Shown here: positions 46,401 through 55,904 of the stretch, piece after piece
Position numbering within the stretch: the first letter of the stretch is position 1
Layout of the letters: every line of letters starts with the position of its first letter
From: Erigeron canadensis
Lineage: Eukaryota > Streptophyta > Magnoliopsida > Asterales > Asteraceae
DNA: 64,000 nucleotides
Assembly: GCF_010389155.1 (NCBI RefSeq)
Contig: NC_057768.1
Span: 11,220,501-11,284,500 of the forward strand
Direction: 5' to 3'
The notes under the pieces: generated by a model
What the model saw: only the letters and a program-made list of their open reading frames with translations
Database searches by the model: none
What the model was told of the DNA's origin: nothing
Made by a program: the position numbers and the translations under genes

Positions 46401-46707
46401 TAGACAATGCCTTTCCCTCAACAGCGTATCTTTTACGTTCTTCAATAGGCATATCAGCATAAGTATACCTACTGATCACTCCGTTCTTCTCATATGAAGG
46501 CCAATCAAAACCTTAAGTTATCACTAGCCACATTTCCATGTCAGTGAGACGAATGTAGTCTTCAAAACGTCTCTTCCACATCCAATAATTTTCCATACTA
46601 AAAAGCTTTGGAGGTGTATTACCCCGACCAACCTCATGATCGTGCATGATCATCTGGCTGATAAGTAAGGCATTGGGTGAGTTTGCGGCAGCCGGTAAAG
46701 TCGTCAT
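43466..46707 (-). pseudogene. gag: S4 gag with two zinc knuckles
   Basis: Starts MTTLPAAANSPNALLISQM at 46707. UBN2 capsid region (MALPQDSVHLFKKYTTSKDL, LLKRQYEAFNGLKGESLGEI, MDSLPKTWTDYVHQLQ). First knuckle KCYNCDGFGHFAREC at about 45510-45550. Then a long acidic and coiled-coil part (44007-45074, KEKELVDAKLEIVKLN) and a second knuckle CFYCYEVGHVYSCC at about 43880-43925, ending KVWVPFRN near 43466. In-frame stops at 46513, 46153 and 45745, and frameshifts near 45090 and 43780-44010. Very long for a Copia gag (about 1080 codons) and a match to S3 gag. Confidence 0.9.
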
Positions 46708-46759
46708 TTTGAATGTTTTGAATCAAGTAAAACGAAAAACTACTTAGTTCGTATACCAC

Positions 46760-46895
46760 AAAGGACACGTGGTACGAAGTACACGTGACACGAAGCACGA
46801 AGTCACGTGGCACGAAGCACGAAGTCACGTGGCACGAAGTACGAAATCACTAGGCACGAAGTATGAAGTCACGTGGCACGAAGCTGTATGACTTC
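46760..46895 (-). repeat. 22-bp tandem array with CACGTG in the S4 leader
   Basis: Unit GTCACGTGGCACGAAGCACGAA. CACGTG starts at 46766, 46782, 46804, 46826 and 46870, with a decayed copy (CACTAG) in register at 46848, so the period is 22 bp. Further CACGAAG units and ACGT cores (GACGTGG, GACGTATG) follow to about 47050. It lies between PBS and gag. Confidence 0.85.
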
Positions 46896-47135
46896 CACGA
46901 AGTACACGTCACACGAAGTACAAAACACAAGTCACGACCTAAGTCACGAAGAGTGGTTCGCGCTGACGTGGCATGAAGTTAACACGAAGTTAACTGATGA
47001 CTTTCACTTCGTGCTGACGTATGCACGAAGTAACACGAAGAAGAGCACGAACTTGACCAAAAACATGAATTTCAAATTGATTTTGCAATCAATAGCGAAT
47101 CAAACAATCTTAAACCTTCTGGTAATCAACCTTAG

Positions 47136-47148
47136 GGTTCTGATACCA
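47136..47148 (-). other. S4 primer binding site
   Basis: Minus-strand TGGTATCAGAACC, two bases from the 5' LTR; initiator Met tRNA type. Confidence 0.9.
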
Positions 47149-47150
47149 CT

Positions 47151-47834
47151 TGTAAAGTGCCCTATTGTTGCGTGGATCATAATAAGATATGAGTCGTTAT
47201 GTCAAGAGTGCGGTATCCTCTTGAGATAACTAGATTGCTATTGCCTTTTGTTAGTTAATAAGTAATTAATCAACCCAAGGAGATGCACAAGGCTTGTGGT
47301 TCGTGTAAGAGAACACACGAAGGAACAATTAACCTTAGCTCGTAAATTCGTGAATAACTATCAAGGATTCGTAAATCATTAACCTAATTTCGTAGATTAG
47401 GTCTTGTATTTATACTAGTTGATATTGGGTTGTGTGGGCATCGGCCTTAATTGCGTAATTGAGCCCGAATCAATAAGTCAATCGACTTACCTCGTGCTGA
47501 CTTCAGCACGAGGTTGTTCCTACATGCTGATGACATCAGCACGAGGTTCGACCTTTGACTCTTTGTTTTGCTTCGTTTAGCTCGTACATAACATCCAATC
47601 ATCGTTTAAGTGTTCTACGACACTTATAAACCTTGATTCTATGTTCTTGTACCTGCAAAACAATATATAACACACAAACACAATACAAAACATAAACAGA
47701 TATAATATTGAAGTTCAAACGTAATCATTAAATATCAACACAAGTTCTTATTTAAATGATTACACACAAGTTCCTAAAAACATAAACGATAATCAAATCT
47801 ATATTGCGATTGTCACAACGAATCTGCATCTACA
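47151..47834 (-). repeat. S4 5' LTR
   Basis: 684 bp paired with 31835-32518. TATAAATA at 47407-47414. The 24-bp palindrome (47490-47513) has lost its symmetry: GACGTC has become GACTTC (T at 47502). Flanked by TSD TCTCC at 47835-47839. Confidence 0.95.
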
Positions 47835-47839
47835 TCTCC

Positions 47840-48603
47840 TTCTCACCAAATCAGAATTTGATCCTCTTGCTCAATCAAAGTTTCTTTCTGAAAAGTCTAC
47901 TAAACTGAAGTCTCAAGAGATCATATCAAAAGAGTATTGAAAGAATTTCTTGCTGGAATGCAAAAAGGAGGACAAAGACTATTGAAAGAATTTCTTGCTT
48001 CATTTGTAGAGAAAGGGGACATGTGGCAAGTTTGTGTCCACAAAAGAGTAAATCCAGCAAGTCAAGGCATTCACGTGACTCAAGTGACCGGGATATTGAA
48101 GATGCAAAAGTTCAATTGAGAAAGAATAAGGGAAAAAAGTTGAAGAAAGGTTAACAAATGTTTCTTCCAAAAAGATTTCTCAAAGGAACTCACCCGTACG
48201 GAGTGTATCTCCTAGAAATTCCTCATGGTATGCTGCTAAGGAGCTAGGAATGCCAAGAAGTGTATCCCCTAAGAAACCTTCAGATGGCAGTCAAGCTTAG
48301 GGCAAAATACCAAAAAGGAACTCCACTCTAAAACGAGAAGTTTTCAATCGTGTTGGTAATGATGATACATATTTCTATGATCGATTCATCGGAACGGTTA
48401 AAAGTGGTCATTCTTCCTTGTTTCAAAAGCACAGTCCAAGGAGAAAGATTGAAATATCTCCAGAAAGGGTGCCAAGAAACAAGAGACAGACTTCAAAGTC
48501 CAGAACTCCAACAAAGAGTGATGGATATTGGACAAATGTCTCAGTGAAAGATAAAGATGGTAAATTCAAGTCTAGTGAGGCTTGGGTACCGTTTAGCAAC
48601 TAG
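47840..48603 (+). pseudogene. gag: S3 gag, last part with second zinc knuckle
   Basis: Resumes S3 gag exactly after the S4 target site. A second knuckle, CFICRERGHVASLC, is encoded at 47996-48037 in one frame. Ser/Pro/Lys-rich repeats follow (SVSPRN-like around 48200-48300), and the reading at 48418-48603 ends SSEAWVPFSN, the same type of gag end as S4. The frame changes several times; a local duplication of TTGAAAGAATTTCTTGCT occurs at 47936 and 47981. Confidence 0.8.
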
Positions 48604-48931
48604 GTGCTTATCTTTCATACGGAGAACACAGTCAAGGAAGATCATATCTTATTGATTATCTATGACTGAGTTATGGGCACACCTTCATTAGATAACATAG
48701 TGGGTTATCATACTTATTTATCTGCTTTTATCTTTGTAAATGATAGTGCAAGTCTCATGATTGTTGATATATAATTTAATTATTAAGGAATAGCTTTGAG
48801 AAAAATGCGTGTATGTAAAGTTTTACTTTATTTTATACCTGTTAATAAGTCATATGTGATAACATGATTATTAGACTAATGATTAATGTAATCCAATGAT
48901 GAATATGCAATGATGAGTTACATACAATGTC
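48604..48931 (+). other. S3 deletion scar between gag and pol end
   Basis: About 330 bp AT-rich sequence without pol motifs lying where protease, integrase, RT and most of RNase H should be. The whole enzymatic part has been deleted. Confidence 0.6.
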
Positions 48932-49000
48932 TACACTAAAGCCTTTGATCAATCACATTTTGAGTTTCTGGTCCGGTTGACTGGAATGAGAAACCCTTAG
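48932..49000 (+). pseudogene. pol: S3 pol C-terminal scrap
   Basis: 23 codons, YTKAFDQSHFEFLVRLTGM and two more residues then stop. Matches the last residues of S4 RNase H (YTKAFDKTRFEKLILLNGM). Confidence 0.8.
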
Positions 49001-49500
49001 TTGTTATCTCTCAAGAACCAGCTTATTCAGAAAACGCAATACAAAAATAGAATAATGGTTTAATGGGGAAGTCGTTACTAAAAGAGAAATGACTATTCAA
49101 TATGGCATTTAAGTTTACTCATTTGCTATATCCGATCTCTTCAGTAGTAATTGCTTCTTCTAGAACCTATCTGCATGTATCTGACTAAGCATGCTTATTC
49201 TAAGGTGGATCTGAGTACCTTCACTCTTGGAGACTATTGTGATTGACTTTTCATTTTCAGGCTCAGTAGGGTATAATGCATATGCCGGACTAAGCATAAC
49301 TATTTTAAGATTGATTGGAGTAACTTTGATTCTAAAGTTACTGTGATTGATTTTCTAAGTCTTATGCTCCATAAGGCATTTTACAAGGACAGTATTAAGC
49401 ATGACTATTACAAGATTGGTTGGAGTGACTTTGATCCAAAAGTCCCTATGATTGATTTTGTAACTTTATGCTCAGTAAGGTTCTTGCTCAATAAAAGGGT
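49001..49500 (+). repeat. S3 post-pol spacer with three ~100-bp tandem units
   Basis: Units start near 49182, 49287 and 49389 and share ACTAAGCATGNCTATTNNAAG, GATTGGAGTNACTTTGATTC and TGATTGATTTT. Diverged, in order, inside the spacer after pol; similar spacers with repeats follow pol in S1, S2 and S5. Confidence 0.75.
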
Positions 49501-50156
49501 TCTACTGCACGAGAGACAATGATTAGAGTTTTTCAGATTCCAGAGGGACTCGATTGTGTTGTTAGTAAACACAAGTAAAATTGTGTGTTGTGACAAGGAA
49601 GAAGTGTAACATATAAGGCATGAATTTGAGTGTGTTATGTATGCCTCAAGTTAGGTCTTGTTTGAAATTGCACGGAAAGTTAAGTTTGAATACTTAAGGT
49701 TTCGGTCAAAATGGGTCAAACGGAATCATTTATTTGATGTATTTGGCAGATATTTTGATTTGCAATGCATTAAGAGTAATTGAATTAAATATGCTTATTG
49801 TATGAGATAACTTGATAATTATTTAGATCCTAATCTTAAGTGTGAGAATCTACTGTATATTATTAGTTAAGTTTGTTTAAGCATTTTCAAAAATTCAATT
49901 ATTTCTTTTGAGACAAATGCATGTGTTGCATAGATCTCATGAGTTCGCTGATGTGGTTGCAGTTTTATTTATCTTATCAGGATGTGTATCAACCAACAAG
50001 ATAAAAGATTTCCAAAGTATACGAAAATTGAGTCTATCCAGTCCGGAATGGAGAAACCTCATGCTTAAAATGGAAGCAGAGTATATTTACACATCAGCAA
50101 TTCAGATAAATTCAAACGGAGACAAAAATGATGACGGAGAAATTATTTGGGGGTGA
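49501..50156 (+). other. S3 3' spacer with an unassigned 82-codon frame
   Basis: AT-rich sequence with one frame at 49908-50156 (MRQMHVLHRSHEFADVVAVL, then a short hydrophobic run and polar tail). I recognise no domain. Its position after pol would suit the start of an ORF3, but there is no similarity to the ORF3 of S2, S4 or S5. The S3 sequence ends where the Athila LTR fragment begins; no S3 3' LTR is visible. Confidence 0.4.
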
Positions 50157-50985
50157 TGATGGTGGTGTTTTATTCTTGTCTTTAAATTTACGTTGTACAA
50201 GTAACTATCTAAACTAACACACACTTTAACGAGCAGAGAACCCGGTGAATGCAATATAGTCTAGTGGTAAGTTACAGGATCGTTCGCAGGGACGCGTTGC
50301 GTTACCTAATCTAGTAGTACGCATAGTTCTAATTTGTTTGGGGGTTTGTCACTAACTCCTAATAAACTAATACTTTTGACAGTAAAATAAATAAAATCTA
50401 ACCACGCGCTTTGCAGCGAGAGGCTAATCTGAAAGTAGTTTGGAAAAAGCAAATAACAGTAATTAAATTAAAATACTTGTTTGGCATCTCCGATCTCATG
50501 GTACGACCAAATACTATCTTACTGGTTTTTTAGCCTGTTGGAAACTTAATCACGGTTCAGATTCTCGTTAGATTCACTTTACCTAGTTAGTAGTGCTGTT
50601 ACTAGACTCACACTACCCATTAAAACAAATTCTCGCTAGATTCATTTTTTTAAGCATTATGACCTAAAGTTTGTGTTACTAATTCATCTTTTAATTACCT
50701 GGCTCTTAAGCCATGACCAGATATAATTCCCTCCGGTGACCACAATGCTCGTTTCCAAGTCAAAGGATCGCGTCTAGTATTGTTAAGCTTTATGTTCAAT
50801 TCATCCTAGTTACTATGGTTCTGGATCCTCGGTTACAAGTAAATCACTTTTTACTTTTAGTTATAGACCGATTAGTTGTTTTCTGTCCTAGCATATTAGT
50901 CCCAGTGCATGATCAAAGACAACCATTATAATTAAACTAATATGTTCAGATATAAAACCAATAGCAACATGAATTACTAATACAC
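50157..50985 (-). repeat. Diverged Athila-like LTR fragment
   Basis: Opens like the LTR at 23820 (TGGTGTTTTATTCTTGTCTTTAAATTTACG) and keeps ACACACTTTAACGAGCAG, AATGCAATATAGT and GGTAAGTTAC in the same order, later CCGATTAG and ATAGACCG. Covers roughly the 3' half of such an LTR. No coding part attached. Confidence 0.65.
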
Positions 50986-51354
50986 TCCCCCTCAATTTTA
51001 TGACTAGGAGTATAACTATATCAATCAACATAACTACCATCATTCTTATGTGATCCCCCTCAAATTATGACTGGGATACATAACTATTATGTTTTTGTGA
51101 ATAATTAATCATTCTTATGTACTTCCCCTCAATACATAACTATGATTAATTATTAGAACAATAGAAATTCTTATAATATAAAATCCCTTTATATCATACA
51201 AATTTCATATTATCAGAGAAAAATATACATTATGAAATGTAGAAATTCTTATAACATATCTTTACATTATATAAATTTCATACACTTTAACATATTGATT
51301 ATAACTTCATATTCTTATGAAAATAATTTCATAACTATATGACCTAAATAATCA
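50986..51354 (-). other. AT-rich DNA with three PPT-like tracts
   Basis: Minus-strand purine tracts AAATTGAGGGGGAG (near 50990-51003), ATTTGAGGGGGATC (51051-51064) and TATTGAGGGGAAG (51121-51134) at about 60-70 bp intervals, each followed by a CATAA/ATGACT context. Repeated PPTs are a trait of Sirevirus 3' regions, so this may be the relic of one; no coding part is attached. Confidence 0.45.
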
Positions 51355-52035
51355 ATAGTTATACATGAGTATATGTTTCTATATCTAAAGTTTCAAAATA
51401 TCTTTAAACACTTTTTATATTCAAACATAATACTCATGTTTAAAATATAATTTACCTTTCACATTCATATATTCGTTTCTATTTCTAAGGTTTATACCTA
51501 TAAGAACCTTTCAAATTTAAACGAAATATCTATGTCTAACGTATATATAACATCAACCTTTCACATTTAAACATTAAACATTATGTTTCTATGTTTAAGG
51601 CATATAATAATGTAAAACCTTTCATATTCACTTAATGTGTTTATAACATGTACATTAAGTCTATATCTAAGGATTTATCATAACCTCTACATTCACATTA
51701 TGTATATGCCAAAGGTTTATCTAACCTTCTACACTTACATTATGTCAATGTCTAAGGATTTTATGATAACCTTTTATATTCATAGTAAGTCTATGTCTAA
51801 GATTTTAATTAATCTTATACATCCACGAACTGTCTATATCTAAGGATAGTACTTAACCACTTGTGAAATTCCATTATGTCTATGTCTAAGACCTAATAGT
51901 CTTCTACATTCACACAATGTCAAAGTTCACATAACCTTTCACATTTACTTAATATCGATGTTAAGGTCTTCCTTAACCTTCTACATTCATACTAAGTCTA
52001 TGTCTAAGGATTTCCATAAGAATTATGTTTGAATA
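51355..52035. repeat. Degenerate ~60-bp tandem repeat array
   Basis: About ten units with approximate core AACCTTTYACATTCACATT followed by ATGTCTATGTCTAAGGATTT, strongly diverged. Very AT-rich and without coding potential. The best-preserved units lie at 51700-52015. Confidence 0.7.
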
Positions 52036-53907
52036 TACATAGTTGATAATCTTGCATATTTAAGTCAAGATTTCTTTATCTAAGATCCATAACTAACAGT
52101 ATTATAAACATTACTATAATCATCTAGTTAATAACTGTATCAGAGCAGGTCTAGCATTAACCTTGTCAGAGCAATGATCCCTTTAATAACCTGATGATCT
52201 TAGCTTTGCTTATCGATCTTCAGTCTTTTGCTCAAAATTCCTTCCTTTGGATTGAATTCTCTGCAAATACACTGAATAAAATAAAATTTCGAGACAACAA
52301 ATTAATTGCCATACCCGAAACTTGATATCCTGAAACTTCAGATTTAAACGGCAAACTTCAAACTTTCTGTATCGTCATAACAATCAACTAATCGACCAAA
52401 GCTTGTTGTAGTCCTCCCCCTCAACGATAAATCCCTCTGTATTAAGCATATTCCGAGTCTCTGCTCGCCTTGCATAACCGGCATGTGATAGAGGAGTTGA
52501 ATTTCCGACAATCAATCCTGTACTAGTTGACTATCATGAAAACCAGAAACTTTGAGATTTGAAGCTCAAACTTCAGGAACATGGAACTTCTTATTTCAGA
52601 GCAATTCTTTGTCTCTAAAACAAAAAAATTATTATGCTTCTTTGTGCTAATACTTGCACAATCAAGCTGAAAAATACCATACAGAGATAAAAATACAAAT
52701 GTTCTTCTTTGTTATTTCATTACCACATCAGCAATGACTTAATCTAGAACTACATTTTTCATTTTTTTCTCCAGATTTTGTTCTTCTTTTACTATTATAA
52801 GTCATAAGTCCCATATGACCTTATCTTAGTCTAAGAACTACAAAATAATTATAAAGTATTGAACCTTAAGAACTCTGTCTTATTGTTCCATTGATACTTA
52901 TCAGAGCTTTATAATCTTAAGAGCACTGTCTTATTATTCTAAGGTAATAATGAATAACCTACCCTGAGGTTTTTCATTTATATCTATGGATAACCTACCC
53001 TGAGGTCCTTCAAGTTAAAATCTATGGATAACCAACCCTGAGGTCTTCCATTTATCTAACTCAATTGTGCAAACCTATATTGAGTTAGTTTCAAGTCACT
53101 TGATTTTAATTCGATAAAATCATATAACTAACAACTAATCACTTATACTTTTGCATAAGAGACTGATACCTAATGTAAAATATAAATGACCTACACAACC
53201 CTGTGTGTTAGTCGTTTCTTGCTTCCATGCTGAGATGTTGCTTGACAACCTACAAAATTAAAAACATTTGTTTGCTGTCCTGCACATCTCAACAAACAAT
53301 CATCATATCTTTTCAAAGTAATAACATACAATATGAAGAAATGAATAATTCAGCAAGATAAAATACATGAATCTGCTTAACAATCTATTATTAACCTAAG
53401 TCTCATTAAGGTCTATAATTCACTGTCAAGCACTTTCGATTCTAAACACAATCATTTGAAATCTCAGTTTCAAATCCTTTTGATTTAACAAACATATTTT
53501 CAAGAATAATTCTCAAACTATGAATCATCTCCCCATTCATTCTTTGAGAATCTTTCTTCTAAAGATCAAATTAGTTCTTTCAAAGATCAAATTCAAAACT
53601 ATGAGTGGTACAGTAAGGGAAAGCTCATTTCGAGATACAACAACTATAATCATTTCGAGTGGTACAGTAAGGGAAAGCTCATTTCGAGATTGTTTAAGAA
53701 AGATTGATCGTGGAAAAGTTAAAGAATATTTGTGTAAGTTTATTAACTTTTCAGGTTTAAGACGAAGATCAGGGAAAAGATGAATATTTGATGGCTACAG
53801 GTTTGGTCATTTTAATTTTTCATATTTCCAGGAAGTTTGTAGTAAACGTTGATCAATTATTCAGAAACTTTGACGAAAATTGAAGGTTAAAGTGTGCAGG
53901 AAGAGAG
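52036..53907. other. AT-rich unclassified region with small repeats
   Basis: No gene supported. Contains three 36-38 bp units with ATAACCTACCCTGAGGT at 52954, 52990 and 53028, two units of CTTAAGARCWCTGTCTTATTNTTC (52869 and 52917), a purine tract on the minus strand (GTTGAGGGGGAGG near 52415), and a direct duplication of about 36 bp with a 55-bp period at 53601-53700 (GAGTGGTACAGTAAGGGAAA twice). Confidence 0.6.
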
Positions 53908-54898
53908 ATTACGACCTCGTAATTGAGGATAGCAGAATACGACCTCGTAATTGGTCTATTGGGCTAAGTTTGATTACGACCTCATAATTGGTGGGACAGG
54001 TTGACCCAGACCCATTCGGGTCAAGTGGGTATATAAACCGAATAACCCTAATCACGACCTCACAAATTAAATATCAATTTTAGAGCATTACGACCCCAAA
54101 AATTCACTTTGCTACGCCGATTGTGATTTGATATATACAATTAGATCGAGAGTTTTTGGTTGATATCTTTGTGATCATTACAAAATTCTGAATCTAGGTT
54201 TACTATCTGATCGTATTAAAGTTAACCATGCAACAAGAAATTCAAGAAAATAGGATTCGAAATTTCCGAATTAGGTTTTCTAAGTTTCTTCGAATTTGAC
54301 GTTTTTAGTTAAAAATAAAGGGTTGGGTTAACTAAGTCGCTTGTTTACGAACGTATAGATACAATTTTTACAAGTTTTGGTTGGGTAAATCATGTTTTCG
54401 AGTTGGGGAAGATGAACAATGCGACGGACTCGCATTTGGGGGTTTGCTAGCCCAGATTTACAACCTCGCAATTGTCAATTTATTTTGACTTTGTTGACTT
54501 CTAGAATACGATGCCGATTTACAACCTGGACTAATAAGATGCCAAATCGGAAAATACGACCTCGTATTTTCGAGTTTGGTTGACTGTATTTTGACCTTGA
54601 AATACGACATTGTACAGGGATACGACCTCGTATTTTGGACTTAACAGATTTTCAAAACTTTTATTCTTATAAAATATTTGAAAATGAGTTAATTTTTAAT
54701 TTTAACTTAATTACAGCGTTAATTTAAGTTAAGTTAACAAATTTTCAAAAGTTTATCGTAATAAAAATTTCAAAACGAGTTAATGAAGTGTATAACTAAA
54801 TTACTGAGATAATTTATTTATATGTTTTGATTGTAAATCACCGAGATAATTTATAATTGGTTAACTTAATTACAGAGATAATTATAGTTAATGATATT
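53908..54898 (+). repeat. Unrecognised LTR-like module with palindromic TACGACCTCGTA array
   Basis: About ten copies of an imperfect palindrome with core TACGACCTCGTA at 53908, 53937, 53973, 54051, 54087, 54457, about 54507, 54551, about 54600 and 54620. TATAAA at 54032-54037 follows the first three. The overall plan (palindrome array, then TATA, then AT-rich leader) is that of the LTRs above. It is cut by S5 at 54899. No matching second copy in the window. Confidence 0.45.
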
Positions 54899-55852
54899 TG
54901 TTAGGTCCAGATTTACTGGACTCGCTCCAGACGTAACTACTGGAGCCCTCTGAAGATTTGTCCAGAAATTATGTGAAGACCAGTGAACAACTTACTTGTA
55001 TAGAAATCTGGATTCCACCAGATTTGTTCACTGGACTTCACTCCAGTCAAGATCTTTCCACTGAAGAACATTCTCACTAAAGTCGAAGACTGAAGTCTGA
55101 AGAAAGATGTCTAACAAATAGAAGAGCTCACTGGAAGACTTACCAGATCTCCTGACTGGAGTCCTTGTCAGTGTTCTAGACCTTACAAGTCTGGACACTG
55201 ATTACGAGGAATTGACTTTATGCCTTTACATCCCTTTAACCGGACAATCCATTTGTCTTTTGTTAAAAGCCTTACACACATGTAAAGGTGGTTGGTTAAT
55301 TAGAAGACAAGTCACTATCATGTGACTTTATTCTTGTACTTTAATCAATGCTTTTAAGGAATTAATGTAATTTCCTTAAATGCATGTAACCATATTTGTA
55401 CGGCAAAAAGAATATTATATTTATTCTTTTTGCCTATAAATACCAAGTCACTTCCTCGTCCAAATTACATACTTTTGCAATTTGGTGCCTTTGCTCAAAT
55501 ACTCTCGATCTAAACAATCATACTTCACAACTTTAAGTATTTCGATCAGAGCGTTTATTTAGCAAAGATTAGATCACTTGTAATTCATAGGTTGTTTAGA
55601 TACTTACTTTGTAATATTTTGTTCTGCAACAACCTTGTATTTTATTTAACATCAATAAATAAAATACACTTGAAAATTACATTGTGTCTCACCATTTAAT
55701 TATTTGGTTATCTTTATATTCTTGCATTTATATTAATCGTAATACTAGTCCAATCTAGTGCTTACTTGATGTTTAATACTAGTCCTCTCTAGTGATTACT
55801 TGACTTGTTATTCTACACTTGTGGGTTAAACCATCGAGTGGGGGACTTCACA
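54899..55852 (+). repeat. S5 5' LTR
   Basis: 954 bp from TGTTAGGTCCAG to GGGACTTCACA. TATAAATA at 55435-55442; polyadenylation-like AATAAAATAC at 55665-55675. Also carries two AATACTAGTCC-type repeats near 55740-55800. Confidence 0.95.
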
Positions 55853-55854
55853 AT

Positions 55855-55866
55855 TGGTATCAGAGC
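55855..55866 (+). other. S5 primer binding site
   Basis: TGGTATCAGAGC, initiator Met tRNA type, two bases after the LTR. Confidence 0.92.
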
Positions 55867-55904
55867 TTAAGGCTAACATACTTGCCTAGATCTGCATTCT
55901 CTCG

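Larger units (their letters stand above)
31835..47834 (-). mobile_element. S4: 16-kb Sirevirus-like Copia with both LTRs
   Basis: Exactly bounded: LTRs 31835-32518 and 47151-47834 (684 bp each), target duplication TCTCC at 31830-31834 and 47835-47839. Minus-strand order: 5' LTR, PBS, repeat-rich leader, gag, protease-integrase-RT-RNase H, 2.7-kb spacer with a solo LTR insertion, ORF3 promoter region, ORF3, ORF4, PPT, 3' LTR. By eye the LTRs differ at about 17 of 684 positions (2.5%), which at usual plant rates suggests roughly one million years. Even without the solo LTR it is about 15.2 kb, very long for Copia. Confidence 0.95.
20444..50156 (+). mobile_element. S3: older Sirevirus-like Copia, split by two insertions
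   Basis: Plus strand: 5' LTR (20444-21663), PBS, repeat-rich leader, gag in three parts (22236-23819, about 31251-31829, 47840-48603), a pol C-terminal scrap (48932-49000) and post-pol repeats to about 50156. The Athila element (23820-31250) and S4 (31835-47834) sit inside gag. Removing S4 restores continuous sequence across TCTCC. Nearly all of pol is deleted and no 3' LTR is found before the Athila LTR fragment at 50157. Own S3 sequence is about 6.3 kb. Its gag is closest to that of S4. Confidence 0.88.

Noticed and set aside
46760..46895. CRISPR-like array
   Set aside because: Repeats are directly tandem with no unique spacers, and the context is a plant retrotransposon leader.
53520..53783. 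87-codon open frame with a GTVRESSFRD repeat
   Set aside because: The protein repeat comes from a 55-bp DNA duplication; no domain, and AT-rich surroundings without other coding signs.
53908..54637. CRISPR-like array of palindromic repeats
   Set aside because: Irregular spacing, diverged copies and plant context; better seen as cis-motifs of an LTR.
55855..55866. tRNA gene
   Set aside because: The match to initiator Met tRNA is only the 12-13 nt primer binding site; no cloverleaf can be formed here or at the other PBS positions.
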